A stretch of 64,000 bases of DNA from Edwardsiella ictaluri ATCC 33202 (GCF_000264785.1 NZ_AFJI01000082.1:1-64000), one strand, 5' to 3'. Shown: positions 1 to 10,805, counted from the first letter of the stretch. Numbers and translations are program-made. The notes: generated by a model not told the origin, from the sequence alone.

Positions 1-72
1 TCGTCCTTCGTCGTCCTTCGTCGTCTTCGTCGTCTCGTCCTCTGCCTCTGCCTCTGCCTCTGCCTCTGCCTC
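1..72. repeat. Two adjacent simple tandem repeats
   Basis: Bases 1-38 are imperfect copies of TCGTCCTTCG/TCGTC. Bases 39-72 are five and a half perfect copies of the hexamer CCTCTG. The block is cut by the window edge, so its full length is unknown. Read on the minus strand from an ATG at 79-81 it would encode a Glu-Ala dipeptide repeat followed by an Asp/Glu/Lys/Thr-rich stretch, open to the edge. No convincing ribosome binding site precedes that ATG, so coding is only a possibility. Confidence 0.8.
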
Positions 73-118
73 CCTTAGCATCTCAGTAATTCTAGGAACC
101 AACATGAACGGGAGAAAT

Positions 119-142
119 AAAAAAGACGCCCCGTAGGGCGCC
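119..142 (-). terminator. Rho-independent terminator of nupC
   Basis: On the minus strand GGCGCCC, loop TAC, GGGGCGTC is followed directly by a run of T. It lies about 30 bases past the nupC stop codon, as expected for an intrinsic terminator. Confidence 0.85.
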
Positions 143-169
143 TGGTATCGTAATGGCGTGGATAGCAAA

Positions 170-1354
170 TTACAGGAACAGGCCAGCGATGGACGCAGAA
201 AGAATGCTGACCAGCGTAGAGCCATAGACCAGCTTCAGACCAAAACGGGAGACTACGTTACCCTGGTGTTCATTCAGGCCCTTGATGGCACCGGCAACGA
301 TACCGATAGAAGAGAAGTTGGCAAAGGAGACCAAGAATACTGACAGGATCCCCAGGGCGCGCGGAGAGAGCTCACCGGCGATCTTCTGCAGGTCAATCAT
401 GGCAACGAACTCATTGGAGACCAGCTTGGTTGCCATGATGCTACCGGCGTGCAGGGCCTCACTGCTCGGGATCCCCATGATCCAGGCGAATGGGTAGAAC
501 ACGTAGCCGAGGATACCCTGGAAGCTAATGCCAAAAAGCGTGTCAAACAGGGCGTTGACAGCCGCGATCAGGGCGATAAAACCAATCAGCATGGCAGAGA
601 CGATGATCGCGACCTTGAAGCCCGCCAGGATATATTCCCCCAGCATTTCGAAGAAGCTCTGCCCTTCATGGGTGTTTTTCAGCTGCAGATCCGTCTCCCC
701 CTCAACGGAATAGGGGTTGATCAGGGACAGCACGATAAAGGTGCTGAACATGTTCAATACCAGCGCGGCTACCACATACTTGGGATCCAACATGGTCATA
801 TAGGCGCCGACGATGGACATCGATACGGTCGACATCGCCGTTGCTGCCATAGTGTACATGCGACGCTCTGACATTTTGCCCAGAACGTCTTTGTAGGCAA
901 TGAAGTTTTCAGACTGGCCGAGGATCAGCGAACTGACGGCGTTGAAGGATTCCAGCTTGCCCATGCCGTTGATCTTGGACAGAACGGTACCGATAGCGCG
1001 GATAACGATCGGCAGGACACGGATGTGTTGCAGGATACCGATTAGCGCAGAGATGAAGACGATCGGACACAGTACATTCAGGAAGAAGAAGGCCAGGCCT
1101 TTATCGGTCATGTTACCGAAGACAAAGTTGGTACCTTCTGCGGCGAACTTGAGCAGTATCTCGAAGAAGCCAGAGAAACCTTTGACGAACCCCAGACCGA
1201 TGTCGGAGTTGAGGAAGAAGTAAGCCAGCAGAATTTCCACCACGAGCAACTGAATAATAAAGCGCACGCGGATGCTCTTGCGGTCATGGCTGACCAGCAG
1301 GGCGAGTACCGCCACCACCACAAGGGCCAGTAAAAAGTGCAGAACGGGGGACAT
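170..1354 (-). CDS. nupC: NupC nucleoside/proton symporter
   Basis: Inner-membrane concentrative nucleoside transporter (CNT family) that imports pyrimidine nucleosides and adenosine with protons. The 394-residue product aligns along its length with E. coli NupC, including the conserved stretches around [14 protein letters not shown] and [12 protein letters not shown] few residues are missing in the region after [10 protein letters not shown] chose the ATG at 1352-1354 because GGAG sits at good spacing and the product then begins MSPVLHF, like the E. coli protein. A TTG four codons upstream (1364-1366) also opens the frame but lacks a site. The gene is divergent from mntH, as in E. coli. Confidence 0.96.
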   Translation of the reverse strand: MSPVLHFLLALVVVAVLALLVSHDRKSIRVRFIIQLLVVEILLAYFFLNSDIGLGFVKGFSGFFEILLKFAAEGTNFVFGNMTDKGLAFFFLNVLCPIVFISALIGILQHIRVLPIVIRAIGTVLSKINGMGKLESFNAVSSLILGQSENFIAYKDVLGKMSERRMYTMAATAMSTVSMSIVGAYMTMLDPKYVVAALVLNMFSTFIVLSLINPYSVEGETDLQLKNTHEGQSFFEMLGEYILAGFKVAIIVSAMLIGFIALIAAVNALFDTLFGISFQGILGYVFYPFAWIMGIPSSEALHAGSIMATKLVSNEFVAMIDLQKIAGELSPRALGILSVFLVSFANFSSIGIVAGAIKGLNEHQGNVVSRFGLKLVYGSTLVSILSASIAGLFL

Positions 1355-1561
1355 ACTTTGCTCCAAATTATGAGGCAGGCTAAATTTCTCAGCTAATTTT
1401 ATGTAACACTGAAACTAAAAACGAGACATTGATTGCATTTATTTAAATTGTTTTCACGTGGTAAGTGAAAAAGTTAGAAAAGTAACAAAAATGCGCGAGG
1501 TCAACGGGATAGGAGGAGAGCGCTTAACGCTACACACAGCGCGGGATGGCAGCTGTGCGAA

Positions 1562-1618
1562 TGTGATTAGCATATCAGAATTACGCAGTGATTGCCCTTT
1601 ATTGTGAGATTATTTTCA
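1562..1618. promoter_or_regulatory. Possible CRP half-site pair in the nupC/mntH intergenic region
   Basis: The 382-base region between nupC and mntH is AT-rich. It holds two TGTGA half-sites at 1562-1566 and 1603-1607, each with a weaker partner six bases on (TATCA, TTTCA). E. coli nupC is controlled by CRP and CytR, so the placement makes sense, but the second half-sites are poor. A separate inverted repeat, TTTTCAC and GTGAAAA spaced by seven bases, lies at 1451-1471; its role is unknown. Confidence 0.35.
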
Positions 1619-1668
1619 AGCGTGCGATTGAATATGCCGATTGCAGAGATAGGTATTAACGCAAAAGT

Positions 1669-1687
1669 GCTGTTGATAATCATTATC
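1669..1687 (+). promoter_or_regulatory. Fur-box-like operator upstream of mntH
   Basis: The core GATAATCATTATC is a perfect palindromic match to the centre of the classical Fur box. It starts about 65 bases upstream of the mntH ATG. E. coli mntH is repressed by both MntR (manganese) and Fur (iron). I did not find a clear MntR box. Confidence 0.65.
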
Positions 1688-1736
1688 ACCTATCTATACT
1701 GAGAGATAATAGAAACAACGGCAGTAAGGGCATCTT

Positions 1737-2975
1737 ATGTTGAACTCTCGGACCGTAGACGGCGTCACCCGCTCCCCGGCGCGCAGGATTAAGATCTCGC
1801 TGATGGGGCCTGCCTTTATTGCCGCCATTGGTTATATCGATCCGGGTAATTTTGCCACCAATATTCAGGCCGGTGCCTCATACGGCTACACCCTGCTGTG
1901 GGTGGTGGTGTGGGCCAACCTGATGGCGATGCTGATTCAGCTGCTGTCGGCCAAGCTGGGGATTGCGACCGGAAAAAATCTGGCAGAACATATCCGAGAT
2001 CGCTTCCCGCGCCCGGCGGTATGGGCCTATTGGGTGCAGGCCGAGATCATCGCGATAGCCACGGATTTGGCGGAGTTTATCGGCGCCGCCATCGGCTTTA
2101 AGCTGCTGTTGGGCGTCAGTCTGCTGCAGGGGGCGGTGCTGACCGGAATCGCGACGTTCCTGATCCTGGGACTACAACGCCGCGGTCAAAAGCCGCTGGA
2201 ACTGGTGATCGGTGCGCTGCTGCTGTTTGTCGCGGCCGCCTATATCGTGGAGCTGGTCTTCTCACGCCCGAGTGTGGCCGGGCTGGCTCAGGGTATGCTG
2301 TTGCCGGAGCTGCCGACGCAGGATGCGGTGGTGCTGGCCGCTGGTGTCCTGGGGGCGACGATTATGCCGCATGTTATCTATCTGCATTCGTCGCTGACCC
2401 AAAACGGCAGTAAAGGCAGCCGGGCGGAACGCTATGCCTCGACCAAACTGGACGTGGCGATAGCCATGACCATTGCCGGCTTTGTTAACTTGGCCATGAT
2501 GGCGACAGCAGCGGCGGCCTTCCACTTTAACGGGCACAGTGGGATCAGCGAGCTGGATCAGGCGTACCTGACGCTGAAGCCGCTGCTCGGTGAGGCCGCC
2601 GCCACGATCTTTGGCCTGAGCCTGGTCGCGGCAGGTCTCTCCTCGACGGTGGTGGGGACGCTGGCGGGGCAGGTTGTCATGCAGGGGTTCGTTCATTTCC
2701 ACATTCCGCTGTGGCTGCGCCGTGCAGTGACCATGCTGCCGTCGTTTATCGTGATCCTGGCCGGTCTGGATGCGACCCGTATTCTGGTGCTCAGCCAGGT
2801 TTTACTGAGCTTCGGGATCGCCCTGGCGCTGCTGCCGCTGCTGGCCTTTACCGGTAACCGTGCGCTGATGGGGGACATGGTCAATAGCCGCCTGGTACAG
2901 GCAGTGGGCAGGGTGATTGTCTTTCTGGTGGTCGGGCTTAACCTGTACCTGCTGTTCACCATGTTGGCCGGTTAA
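1737..2975 (+). CDS. mntH: MntH, Nramp-family Mn(II)/proton symporter
   Basis: Inner-membrane importer of manganese, and to a lesser degree iron, driven by protons; it supports oxidative-stress defence. The 412 residues match the family length. The two Nramp metal-binding signatures are present: DPGN at residues 35-38 in the first helix and MPH at 210-212 in the sixth. About eleven hydrophobic segments are visible. The ATG at 1737 has AAGGG upstream. A Fur-like operator lies in the promoter. The stop codon overlaps the stop of the convergent ypeC-like gene by three bases, so the two transcripts must overlap at their 3' ends. Confidence 0.97.
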   Translation: MLNSRTVDGVTRSPARRIKISLMGPAFIAAIGYIDPGNFATNIQAGASYGYTLLWVVVWANLMAMLIQLLSAKLGIATGKNLAEHIRDRFPRPAVWAYWVQAEIIAIATDLAEFIGAAIGFKLLLGVSLLQGAVLTGIATFLILGLQRRGQKPLELVIGALLLFVAAAYIVELVFSRPSVAGLAQGMLLPELPTQDAVVLAAGVLGATIMPHVIYLHSSLTQNGSKGSRAERYASTKLDVAIAMTIAGFVNLAMMATAAAAFHFNGHSGISELDQAYLTLKPLLGEAAATIFGLSLVAAGLSSTVVGTLAGQVVMQGFVHFHIPLWLRRAVTMLPSFIVILAGLDATRILVLSQVLLSFGIALALLPLLAFTGNRALMGDMVNSRLVQAVGRVIVFLVVGLNLYLLFTMLAG

Positions 2976-3286
2976 TCATCGTCATCCTCATTGTGGTGGC
3001 GATGCCAGATCGGGCGGCGGCCCTGCTCGTCCCGATCGCCACGCCATTTCCTGTGGCGCAGCGCGTTCTCTGGCCAGTCATCCAGCGGCGCCAGCGCTTT
3101 TTCAGACCAATCATCCAGCGGCTCAAGGGCGTTTTCTGACCAGTCGTCCAGCGGCTCCAACGCTTCCTCCAGCGGATTATCGATGGACAGTTTGACCCCC
3201 GGCAGCAGGTGCAGATCCGTATCGGCCTGCAGGGGAGCGCTGAGCAGCCACAGCGTCGCCAGCAATAGATAACCATTTTTTGCCAT
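2972..3286 (-). CDS. Periplasmic DUF2502 protein (YpeC-like) with 11-residue tandem repeats
   Basis: Small secreted protein of unknown function, 104 residues. Residues 1-21 are a signal peptide ending around LQA. The mature start contains [12 protein letters not shown], close to the DUF2502 motif of E. coli YpeC, whose gene also neighbours mntH. Residues 42-74 are three copies of an 11-residue unit (ALxPLDDWxEN/K), a 33-bp DNA repeat not known to me in YpeC. The tail is rich in His and ends in acidic residues. The ATG at 3284-3286 was chosen over an upstream one because it has GGAGAG ahead of it and starts the signal peptide. Family assignment rests on the N-terminal motif plus context. Confidence 0.75.
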   Translation of the reverse strand: MAKNGYLLLATLWLLSAPLQADTDLHLLPGVKLSIDNPLEEALEPLDDWSENALEPLDDWSEKALAPLDDWPENALRHRKWRGDRDEQGRRPIWHRHHNEDDDD

Positions 3287-3677
3287 CTCTCTCTCCAGAT
3301 ACATCGGGCAGCAACGGGATATCACCCAGTGTAGCGGTTTTGTCCCCCCTCCGGTGGGGGGGCGAGGCTGCCGGTGCCTTTTTGAGAGTTATCCGTATGC
3401 CGGATTCGTGTCTAAAGATGCCCACCACACCGTACCGTCTGTGTTAGGCTGAACAGCGTAGGTGCCGTTGGTGTCCGGCGAGGCTGTAACCCGACGTGCG
3501 CGGTGCAGGTGGCAGGTACCCGTTGCGCCGGAAGGGGGATGAGGCGCAGGGATGAGTCTCCCGCTGTCGGATGATGGCATACTGTTCGATGACATGCATA
3601 GGCTCTCCGTCGGTATGGCGGGGCTGTAGAGGTGATCCCGCTAAGACGCGGCAGAGAGAAAGGGGGAGTGACGGAAA
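3287..3677. other. Intergenic region between ypeC-like gene and glk
   Basis: About 390 bases without a supported gene. A G/C hairpin (CCCCCC then GGGGGG) lies at about 3346-3363 with no clean T-run. It presumably holds the divergent promoters of the ypeC-like gene and glk. Open frames in it are shadows. Confidence 0.5.
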
Positions 3678-4643
3678 ATGAGCCGTTTTGCGTTGGTTGG
3701 TGATGTGGGTGGGACCAATGCCCGCCTGGCGCTGTGTTGCCTCGATACGGGCTCTCTCGAGGCGGTGCAGAGCTACCCGGGACAGCAGTTTGATAGCCTG
3801 GAGTCGGTCATCCGGACCTACCTGCAGGCGCAGGCGGTATCGGTGACGTCGGCCTGCATCGCCATCGCCTGTCCGATCACCGGCGATCGCGTGGCGATGA
3901 CCAATCACAGCTGGGCGTTTTCCATCAGCGCGATGCAGCGCTCTCTGGGGCTGGCGCATCTGTCGGTGATCAACGACTTTACCGCGGTCTCTATGGCGGT
4001 GCCGGTTCTCCCTGCGGAGAGTCTGCTGCAGTTGGGCGGTCAGACGGTGCAGCCAGATCGGCCTATCGCCATCTACGGCGCCGGTACCGGGCTGGGCGTC
4101 GCTCACCTGATCCGGGCCGGGGAGCGCTGGATCAGCCTGCCGGGAGAGGGAGGTCACGTGGACTTCGCGACCGGCAGTGATGAAGAGGACGCACTGCTGG
4201 CGGCGCTGCGCACTGATCTGGGGCGGGTCTCTGCCGAGCGGGTGCTCTCAGGGCCTGGTCTGGTCAATTTGTATCGTGCCGTCGCCCGGGTTGCGGGACG
4301 GACGCCTCAGCCCCTGACGCCACAGGAGGTCAGCGAGCGGGCGCTGGCTGACCACTGCCCGGACTGTCGGCGGGCGCTGTCACTGTTCTGTGTGATGATG
4401 GGGCGCTTTGGCGGCAATCTGGCGCTGAATATGGGCACCTTTGGTGGGGTGTATATCGCCGGTGGGATCGTGCCGCGTTTTCTGGCTTTTTTCCGCGACT
4501 CCGGCTTTCGTCAGGCGTTTGAGGACAAGGGGCGCTTTAAGGCGTACCTTGCGCCGATCCCGGTCTTTCTGATCGTGCATGATAACCCCGGCCTGCTTGG
4601 TGCCGGAGCCTACCTGCGTCAGCACTTAGGCGCCCGCCTCTAG
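3678..4643 (+). CDS. glk: Glucokinase
   Basis: Cytoplasmic ATP-dependent glucokinase that converts free intracellular glucose to glucose-6-phosphate. The 321 residues equal the E. coli length. The N-terminal phosphate-binding loop [10 protein letters not shown] is at residues 8-17. The glucose-binding INDFTA segment, the adenosine-side GAGTGLGV segment and [11 protein letters not shown] follow in the expected order. The ATG at 3678 gives the standard N-terminus MSRFALVGD. The neighbours (ypeC-like, mntH, nupC) are shared with E. coli glk. Confidence 0.97.
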
Positions 4644-4678
4644 GGTGCCATCGCCGCATCCCGCTGCGGGGTGCGGCA
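4642..4678. terminator. Bidirectional hairpin between glk and msyB
   Basis: GGTGCC...GGCACC encloses an inner stem CCGCATCCCG/CGGGGTGCGG. It lies between convergent glk and msyB. No T-run follows on either strand, so termination may be factor-assisted. Confidence 0.45.
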
Positions 4679-4711
4679 CCAGGGACGGGCGCGGCTGGTG
4701 AGCGCCACAGC

Positions 4712-5080
4712 TCAGCTCGGCTCATCCCACTCTGCGGTGGCGTTCTCTCCTTCCTCGCTGTCCAGCGGCGGCTGATTCTGAAAGTCATCGTCGTCCCACT
4801 GATAGAGGGTGCTCTCCTCCTGCCACTCCTCGGTGATTTCGCCGTCGTCATAGTCGCCATCGAAAATCGCCTGCGCCGCGGCGCCAAAAAACAGCGCGAT
4901 GCCGTCACCATCCTCCTGAGTATCCTCATGAAACTCGGCCATCCATAGGGTATCGCCATCCTGCAGGATATATTTTTGCAGGTTAAGCTGACTGACCTGC
5001 GGGGTGTCGTCGCCATGTTCGTCCAAAAACGTCTCACGCGCGGCGTCAATGGCTTCATCCAGCGTCAGATACATATCCAT
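4712..5080 (-). CDS. msyB: MsyB acidic protein
   Basis: Very acidic cytoplasmic protein of 122 residues, close to E. coli MsyB (124). The start MDMYLTLDEAIDAARE and the block AQAIFDGDYDDGEI...EEWQEESTLYQWDD align along the length. E. coli msyB was found as a multicopy suppressor of secY and secA defects; its molecular role is unclear. In E. coli it lies beside mdoGH, and here it precedes opgGH by about 1.1 kb, which supports the call. The stop is convergent with glk. Confidence 0.92.
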   Translation of the reverse strand: MDMYLTLDEAIDAARETFLDEHGDDTPQVSQLNLQKYILQDGDTLWMAEFHEDTQEDGDGIALFFGAAAQAIFDGDYDDGEITEEWQEESTLYQWDDDDFQNQPPLDSEEGENATAEWDEPS

Positions 5081-5372
5081 GGTGTGCTCCTTCCGGTCGG
5101 GTAGGGGAGGGCCATCGGGCAGGTACCCGCTACGGCGACGACCCTGATAATGTTTTATTGTTGACCTAATTCGCAGGGCTGCAAGGCGCGTGGCAAAAAA
5201 TTTACTCGGGATGGGCAGACTAAGCTATGGGAGGACAATGACATATGCCGCATTGGCTGCTATGGTCAGACGGGAGCGGTACGGCGGCAGGCCGTGCACA
5301 TCGCATTTTTTAGTGAATAACGCTGCCTCCGGCCATCGGCGGGGCGCGCTGCTTGGGATAAGGTTAACGCTG

Positions 5373-5714
5373 ATGCAAACCATGAAAGTGATTTTTCACG
5401 TCTCTGAGGCTGCCAACTGTCTGCACGCATTTAATAACGCCCGTAACCTGATGGCCATTCGCGATGGTCAGCCGACGGAAATTCATATTTTGTTCAACGG
5501 ATCGGCCATCAGTACGCTGCTGGCGGACTGTGAGGAGTCGCCGCATTGGGAGACGCTGCAGATGCGGGGGATCGCACTGTTTGGCTGTGAGAATAGCATG
5601 CGGGCAAACGGGATCTTAGTCGATCAGCTATTGATGGGCGTCCATACGGTGCCGGCGGGAATGCTGTCGCTGGTGGAGCATCAGCAGCAGGGTTTTCTGT
5701 ATATTAAACCCTAA
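5373..5714 (+). CDS. DsrE-family protein (COG1416 type)
   Basis: Predicted 113-residue cytoplasmic protein of the DsrE/DsrF-like fold. The N-terminus MKVIFHVSEAANCLHAFNNA and the phrase EIHILFNGSAIS match the small COG1416 group, in which a first strand MKVxFH is followed by ALNN and a VxNG-like motif. Cysteines are at positions not obviously matching the sulfur-relay DsrE cysteine, so a sulfur-transfer role is not assured. The frame is open from 5190, but the upstream part is unlike the family; I chose ATG 5373 (ATG 5382 is an alternative). It stands alone between msyB and opgG. Confidence 0.7.
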   Translation: MQTMKVIFHVSEAANCLHAFNNARNLMAIRDGQPTEIHILFNGSAISTLLADCEESPHWETLQMRGIALFGCENSMRANGILVDQLLMGVHTVPAGMLSLVEHQQQGFLYIKP

Positions 5715-6167
5715 GCACGATCCGCAAGCGGAGCCTTCCCCCTGTGCTAAATGAGAAAGTCTTTCATACTGTCTCAAATTAGCGACAATCCAATTTGTTC
5801 CTCTGTCGCAAATTAACGACAATTCAGGCGAGTGTCTGAAAAATATTTCATGGATAAAAAAACAGTTTATGGAAACTTATTATGCTGCACTCTATTTAGG
5901 TGTGCATTTTTAAATCTACAGTGCGAATAGTTTAGCCGCTAAATGGTTAAAGTTGGGCAGAAATATTAGCAATGGAATTGTTTTAATTTATTGTTTTTTA
6001 TGTGAAATTATCATAAATTTTATGCGTTCGGCAGGATGTGTCTGATCGCTGGTCCAGCGAGTATTATCCGCTTGTTGTCTGTAGGGTAACTAATCCATTA
6101 CTATAGCCGCAGCAAGTAACTTAATTACCGTGTTTTTAGGTTTGGTTGAGCACCATCAGGGGGGTAT
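5715..6167. other. AT-rich region upstream of opgG
   Basis: About 450 bases without a gene, much richer in A+T than its flanks. It should contain the opgGH promoter. An imperfect direct repeat of TCGCAAATTAACGACAAT-like sequence is seen at about 5775-5824. No ORF in it looks real. Confidence 0.5.
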
Positions 6168-7736
6168 GTGCTTACACGTTTAATCTCCATCCGGCCGACA
6201 TCGCGTTCTGTTTCCGGACTGGCTGTATCAATGTTAATGATGTTTGCCAGCGCGCAGGCGTGGGCATTTTCATTGGATGATGTTGCCGCACAGGCACAGA
6301 AGCTGGCGGAGCAGTCTTATAAGGCACCCAAAAGCAATCTGCCGTCCGAGTTTCGCAATATGAAGTTTGCTGACTATCAGCAGATTCAGTTCAACAACGA
6401 CAAATTGTACTGGACAGGGCAGAAGAATCCGTTCCGTCTGGCCTTTTACCACCAGGGGATGTACTTCGACACGCCGGTGAAGATCAATGAGGTGACGGCG
6501 ACGTCGGTGAAGGAGATCAAGTACAGCCCGGATTACTTCAACTTTGGCTCCGTTAAGCATGATAAGGATGCGGTGAAGAATCTGGGGTTTGCCGGATTTA
6601 AGGTGCTGTACCCGATCAATAAGGCGGGTAAAGACGACGAGATCATGAGCATGCTCGGTGCCAGCTACTTCCGGGTGATCGGTAAAGGGCAGGTTTATGG
6701 CCTCTCTGCCCGCGGCCTGGCGATAGATACCGCGCTGCCCTCTGGCGAGGAGTTCCCGCGTTTCCGCGAGTTCTGGATCGAGCGTCCGAAGCCGCAGGAT
6801 AAGCACCTGGTGATTTTTGCCCTGTTGGACTCACCGCGTGCGACCGGTGCCTATCGCTTTATCCTGCGCCCGGGTACGGATAGCGTGGTGGATGTGCAGG
6901 CCCGCGTCTTCCTGCGCGATAAGGTGGGGGTGCTGGGCATCGCTCCACTGACCAGCATGTACCTGTTCGGTGCCAATCAGCCGTCGCCGACGGTGAACTA
7001 CCGCCCGCAGTTGCACGACTCCGAGGGGCTGTCTATCGCCTCCGGTAACGGTGAGTGGATCTGGCGTCCGCTGAATAACCCGAAACACCTCGCCGTCAGC
7101 ACCTTCAGCGTCGACGACCTGAAAGGCTTCGGCCTGCTGCAGCGTACCCGCGACTTCAACGCCTATCAGGATCTGGATGACCGCTACGATCTGCGTCCAG
7201 GCGCCTGGATTGAGCCGCGCGGCAACTGGGGGAAAGGCAAGGTTGAGCTGGTTGAGATCCCGACTGCTGATGAAACCAATGACAATATCGTTGCCTTCTG
7301 GATCCCGGATAGCCTGCCGCCGATCGGGAAACCGCTGGACGTGGCCTACCGCCTGATCTTTACCCGCGACGAAGCCAGGCTGCATCGTCCCGATCTGGCC
7401 TGGGTGAAAAGCACCCTGCGCTCCGCCGGTGACGTGAAGCAGTCCAACCTGATCCGCGAAGCGGACGGCAGCACCGCGCTGCTGGTGGACTTTGTCGGTC
7501 CGGTGCTGAAAGGGCTGGAGCCGAATGCGCCGGTAACAACGCAGGTGACCACCGACGACAATACCAAGCTGCTGGAGAACAGTCTGCACTATAATCCCGT
7601 GACCAAGGGATGGCGTCTGACGCTGCGCTTCAAGGTTAACGATCCGAAGAAGCCGGTGGAAATGCGCGCTTATCTGATCAAGGACGGTAAGCCGCTGAGT
7701 GAAACCTGGAGCTATCAGTTACCCGCCAATGAATAA
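6168..7736 (+). CDS. opgG: OpgG (MdoG), osmoregulated periplasmic glucan biosynthesis protein
   Basis: Periplasmic protein needed to build osmoregulated periplasmic glucans; thought to add beta-1,6 branches to, or process, the beta-1,2 backbone made by OpgH. The 522 residues are close to E. coli MdoG (511). Residues 1-33 form a signal peptide with the cleavage site after AWA. The mature protein starts [16 protein letters not shown] and keeps family segments such as [18 protein letters not shown] and WIWRPLNNP. The stop codon overlaps the start of opgH by eight bases, so the two genes are translationally coupled. Confidence 0.97.
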   Translation: MLTRLISIRPTSRSVSGLAVSMLMMFASAQAWAFSLDDVAAQAQKLAEQSYKAPKSNLPSEFRNMKFADYQQIQFNNDKLYWTGQKNPFRLAFYHQGMYFDTPVKINEVTATSVKEIKYSPDYFNFGSVKHDKDAVKNLGFAGFKVLYPINKAGKDDEIMSMLGASYFRVIGKGQVYGLSARGLAIDTALPSGEEFPRFREFWIERPKPQDKHLVIFALLDSPRATGAYRFILRPGTDSVVDVQARVFLRDKVGVLGIAPLTSMYLFGANQPSPTVNYRPQLHDSEGLSIASGNGEWIWRPLNNPKHLAVSTFSVDDLKGFGLLQRTRDFNAYQDLDDRYDLRPGAWIEPRGNWGKGKVELVEIPTADETNDNIVAFWIPDSLPPIGKPLDVAYRLIFTRDEARLHRPDLAWVKSTLRSAGDVKQSNLIREADGSTALLVDFVGPVLKGLEPNAPVTTQVTTDDNTKLLENSLHYNPVTKGWRLTLRFKVNDPKKPVEMRAYLIKDGKPLSETWSYQLPANE

Positions 7737-10284
7737 ATCTCAGGAAAATGCCAACGCCTATCTACAGGCGTTGGCGTCGGGCGCGGAGCAACGGAGCGCA
7801 CTCGATCAACACCTTTCCCATCTGCCGCACTCCGTGGAGGATGTTCATCTGTCGCTCGCCGGTGCGAACGACGGTGTAGATGAGGATGCCGACGTTGCGC
7901 TGCGCTCCGTGGCCGCACGCCTCGATTTGGGCTGGCGCGATGGGGAACATCAGCGGGCGGCGCTGGTGCAGGATCAGGCAGGTCATACTGCTATCAAGGC
8001 CATGCCGACGATCCGCCGTACCTCCATGTTCCCGGAAATCTGGCGTACCAACCCGTTCGTCCGTCTGTGGGAGCGGCTACTGGGGCGTACGCCGCCACCA
8101 AAGCATACGTTTCAGAGCCATCAGGAGGCTGAGGCCGATAAGCGCTGGCGCCGGATGGGCTCTCTGCGTCGCTGGGCGCTGTTGCTGCTGACCTTTGGAC
8201 AGACGGCGGTTGCCACCTGGTATATGAAGACCATCCTGCCCTATCAGGGGTGGGGGTTGGTCGACCCTATGTCAATTTTCCACGGTAAACCGCTGATGCA
8301 GTACACGCTGGAGCTGCTGCCCTATACGCTGCAGTCCGGTATCCTGATCCTGTTTGCCATTCTGTTCTGCTGGGTTTCCGCTGGCTTCTGGACGGCGCTG
8401 ATGGGCTTTTTGCAGCTGCTGATCGGGCGGGATAAATACAGTATCTCCGCCAGTACCGTCGGCGATGAGCCGATCGATCCGGCGCATCGGACCGCGCTGA
8501 TCATGCCCATCTGCAACGAAGACGTCTCACGGGTGTTCGCCGGGCTGCGGGCCACCTATGAATCCGTGGCGGCAACCGGCCAACTGGCGCACTTTGATGT
8601 CTTTATTCTTAGCGATAGCAGCGATCCGGATATTTGCGTTGCCGAGCAGAAGGCCTGGATGGAGCTGTGCCAGGAGGTCGACGGCGCAGGGCATATCTTC
8701 TATCGCCGCCGCCGCCGCCGCGTGAAGCGCAAGTCCGGCAACATCGACGACTTTTGTCGTCGCTGGGGTGGGAACTACAGCTACATGGTGATCCTGGACG
8801 CCGACAGCGTGATGAGCGGCGAGTGCCTGACCGGGCTGGTGCGCCTGATGGAGGCCAATCCGACTGCCGGTATTATTCAGACCGCACCGAAGGCCACCGG
8901 CATGGATACGCTGTATGCGCGTATTCAGCAGTTTGCTACCCGTGTGTATGGCCCGCTGTTTACCGCTGGCCTGCACTTCTGGCAGCTGGGGGAGTCCCAC
9001 TACTGGGGGCACAACGCGATTATCCGTGTGAAGCCGTTTATTGAACACTGCGCTCTGGCGCCGCTGCCCGGCAACGGGACATTTGCCGGCTCGATCCTCT
9101 CCCATGACTTTGTCGAGGCCGCGCTGATGCGCCGCGCCGGCTGGGGAGTCTGGATAGCCTACGATCTGCCGGGATCCTATGAGGAGCTGCCGCCCAACCT
9201 GCTGGATGAGCTGAAGCGCGACCGCCGCTGGTGTCAGGGCAACCTGATGAACTTCAGGCTGTTTTTCGTCAAGGGCATGCATCCCGTGCACCGGGCGGTG
9301 TTCCTGACCGGGGTGATGTCTTACCTGTCGGCACCGCTGTGGTTCCTGTTCCTGATGCTGTCAACCGCGCTGCAGGTGGTGCATACGCTGATGGAGCCGC
9401 AGTATTTCCTACAGCCGCGTCAGCTGTTCCCCGTCTGGCCGCAGTGGCGTCCAGAGCTGGCGATCGCGCTGTTCTCGACAACCCTGGTGCTGCTGTTCTT
9501 GCCCAAGCTGCTGAGCGTGGTGCTGATCTGGGCCAAGGGATCGCGTCAGTTCGGCGGGCCGTTGCGTCTGCTGGCCTCAATGCTGCTGGAGATGCTGTTC
9601 TCGGTGCTGCTGGCGCCGGTGCGGATGATCTTCCACACCGTCTTTGTGGTCAGCGCGTTCCTTGGCTGGTCGATCACCTGGCAGTCGCCGCAGCGTGACG
9701 ACGATGCCACGCCTTGGAGCGAGGCTTTCCGCCGCCATGGATCGCAGATGCTGTTGGGGCTGGTCTGGGCCGGGGGAATGGCGGTGCTGGATCTGCGCTT
9801 CCTGTGGTGGCTGTCGCCCATCGTGGTGTCGCTGATCCTGTCACCATTTGTCTCGGTGATCACCAGCCGTCGTACCCTCGGGCTGCAGTGCAAGCGCGCC
9901 AAGTTGTTCCTGATCCCTGAGGAGTATCAGCCGCCGGTTGAGATGGCCGCCACCGAGCGCTATGTGGCGCTGAATCATCAGCGTCTGCTTGACGATGGCT
10001 TTATGCACGCCCTGCTGGATCCGCTGTATAACGCGCTGGCTTGCGGTATGGCCACGGCGCGTCACCGTAATCATCCGCTGATTGCCCGCGACCGGGACGC
10101 ACGGGTGACTCAGGCGCTGGCCGAGTCGCCGCGGAGCCTGGGCAAGACGGAGCGTCTGGCGCTGCTGAGTGACCCGGTGGTAATGGCGCGTCTGCATCAG
10201 GCGCTGTGGGCCGATCCGGAACGCTACAGTCAGTGGCATACAGCCTACCGTCAGCTGGCGCCGGCTTACCGTATGCCGGCCTGA
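7729..10284 (+). CDS. opgH: OpgH (MdoH), glucan glucosyltransferase
   Basis: Inner-membrane GT2-family transferase that polymerises glucose from UDP-glucose into the periplasmic glucan backbone; in E. coli it also links UDP-glucose levels to cell size through FtsZ. The 851 residues match E. coli (847). Seen are the Arg-rich [13 protein letters not shown] stretch, the catalytic [21 protein letters not shown] and the DRRWCQGN motif of the QxxRW type. About eight membrane segments flank the catalytic loop. The start at 7729 was chosen because it overlaps the opgG end as in relatives; the frame is open ten codons upstream. An intrinsic terminator follows. Confidence 0.97.
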   Translation: MNKSQENANAYLQALASGAEQRSALDQHLSHLPHSVEDVHLSLAGANDGVDEDADVALRSVAARLDLGWRDGEHQRAALVQDQAGHTAIKAMPTIRRTSMFPEIWRTNPFVRLWERLLGRTPPPKHTFQSHQEAEADKRWRRMGSLRRWALLLLTFGQTAVATWYMKTILPYQGWGLVDPMSIFHGKPLMQYTLELLPYTLQSGILILFAILFCWVSAGFWTALMGFLQLLIGRDKYSISASTVGDEPIDPAHRTALIMPICNEDVSRVFAGLRATYESVAATGQLAHFDVFILSDSSDPDICVAEQKAWMELCQEVDGAGHIFYRRRRRRVKRKSGNIDDFCRRWGGNYSYMVILDADSVMSGECLTGLVRLMEANPTAGIIQTAPKATGMDTLYARIQQFATRVYGPLFTAGLHFWQLGESHYWGHNAIIRVKPFIEHCALAPLPGNGTFAGSILSHDFVEAALMRRAGWGVWIAYDLPGSYEELPPNLLDELKRDRRWCQGNLMNFRLFFVKGMHPVHRAVFLTGVMSYLSAPLWFLFLMLSTALQVVHTLMEPQYFLQPRQLFPVWPQWRPELAIALFSTTLVLLFLPKLLSVVLIWAKGSRQFGGPLRLLASMLLEMLFSVLLAPVRMIFHTVFVVSAFLGWSITWQSPQRDDDATPWSEAFRRHGSQMLLGLVWAGGMAVLDLRFLWWLSPIVVSLILSPFVSVITSRRTLGLQCKRAKLFLIPEEYQPPVEMAATERYVALNHQRLLDDGFMHALLDPLYNALACGMATARHRNHPLIARDRDARVTQALAESPRSLGKTERLALLSDPVVMARLHQALWADPERYSQWHTAYRQLAPAYRMPA

Positions 10285-10324
10285 GTATGAAACAGCGTTA
10301 AGCCCCGTATAGGCGTGTTCCCAT

Positions 10325-10357
10325 CCCCTGCGGGCGGTCTGCTGGCAGGGGTTTTTT
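10325..10357 (+). terminator. Rho-independent terminator of opgGH
   Basis: CCCCTGC and GCAGGGG form a seven-base stem followed by six T. It starts about 40 bases past the opgH stop. Confidence 0.85.
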
Positions 10358-10805
10358 CATGGTTCCCTATGCTGAGCAGCGTCTCAGAAAATACTGCGAT
10401 ACTTAATCTGGCGATCTCTCCGATGGTAGCGTGATGGGCGAGAGCCGGGAGATACCGGCGGCCTTGTCCCGCGGGGGAAAATCGGCTTGGCCGTGAGCGT
10501 TGGATGGGGCCCAGCGTATACTGAACACATGCTGAGTGGACGCCGGACGCTGTCGGACGGTCTTGAATGGCAGATCGTGGTACAGGGTAACGTGGCGGGA
10601 GCGGGCGATCTATACGGCAGAGGGGACTACCGCCGCCGGAGTGCGATGGATAAATCTTTGCTATTCGGATGCTACCATCAATAACAGCGGCTGGTCGTTG
10701 GTCGCCCCAGTCCCATGCAAACCACAGCATTGACCTGCGGTAGCGGCATTTTTGGGACTCGGGGCTTAGCGCGCCATACAGCAGCGCGTATGATGGCCGA
10801 CGAAC
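10358..10805. other. Intergenic region between opgH and ygeA
   Basis: About 450 bases. Several frames are open on both strands, but their proteins are Arg/Pro/Ser-rich with no recognisable motif, typical of GC-rich noncoding DNA. I see no RNA gene. Confidence 0.5.

Noticed and set aside
1-72. CRISPR-like array at the left edge
   Set aside because: The repeats are contiguous with no spacers; they are simple tandem repeats.
3444-4157. 237-codon minus-strand frame opposite glk
   Set aside because: Gln/Arg/His-rich text, no motif; a shadow of the GC-rich glk coding strand.
10266-10730. 154-codon minus-strand frame after opgH
   Set aside because: Overlaps the opgGH terminator and the opgH end; Pro/Arg/Ser-rich, no known motif.
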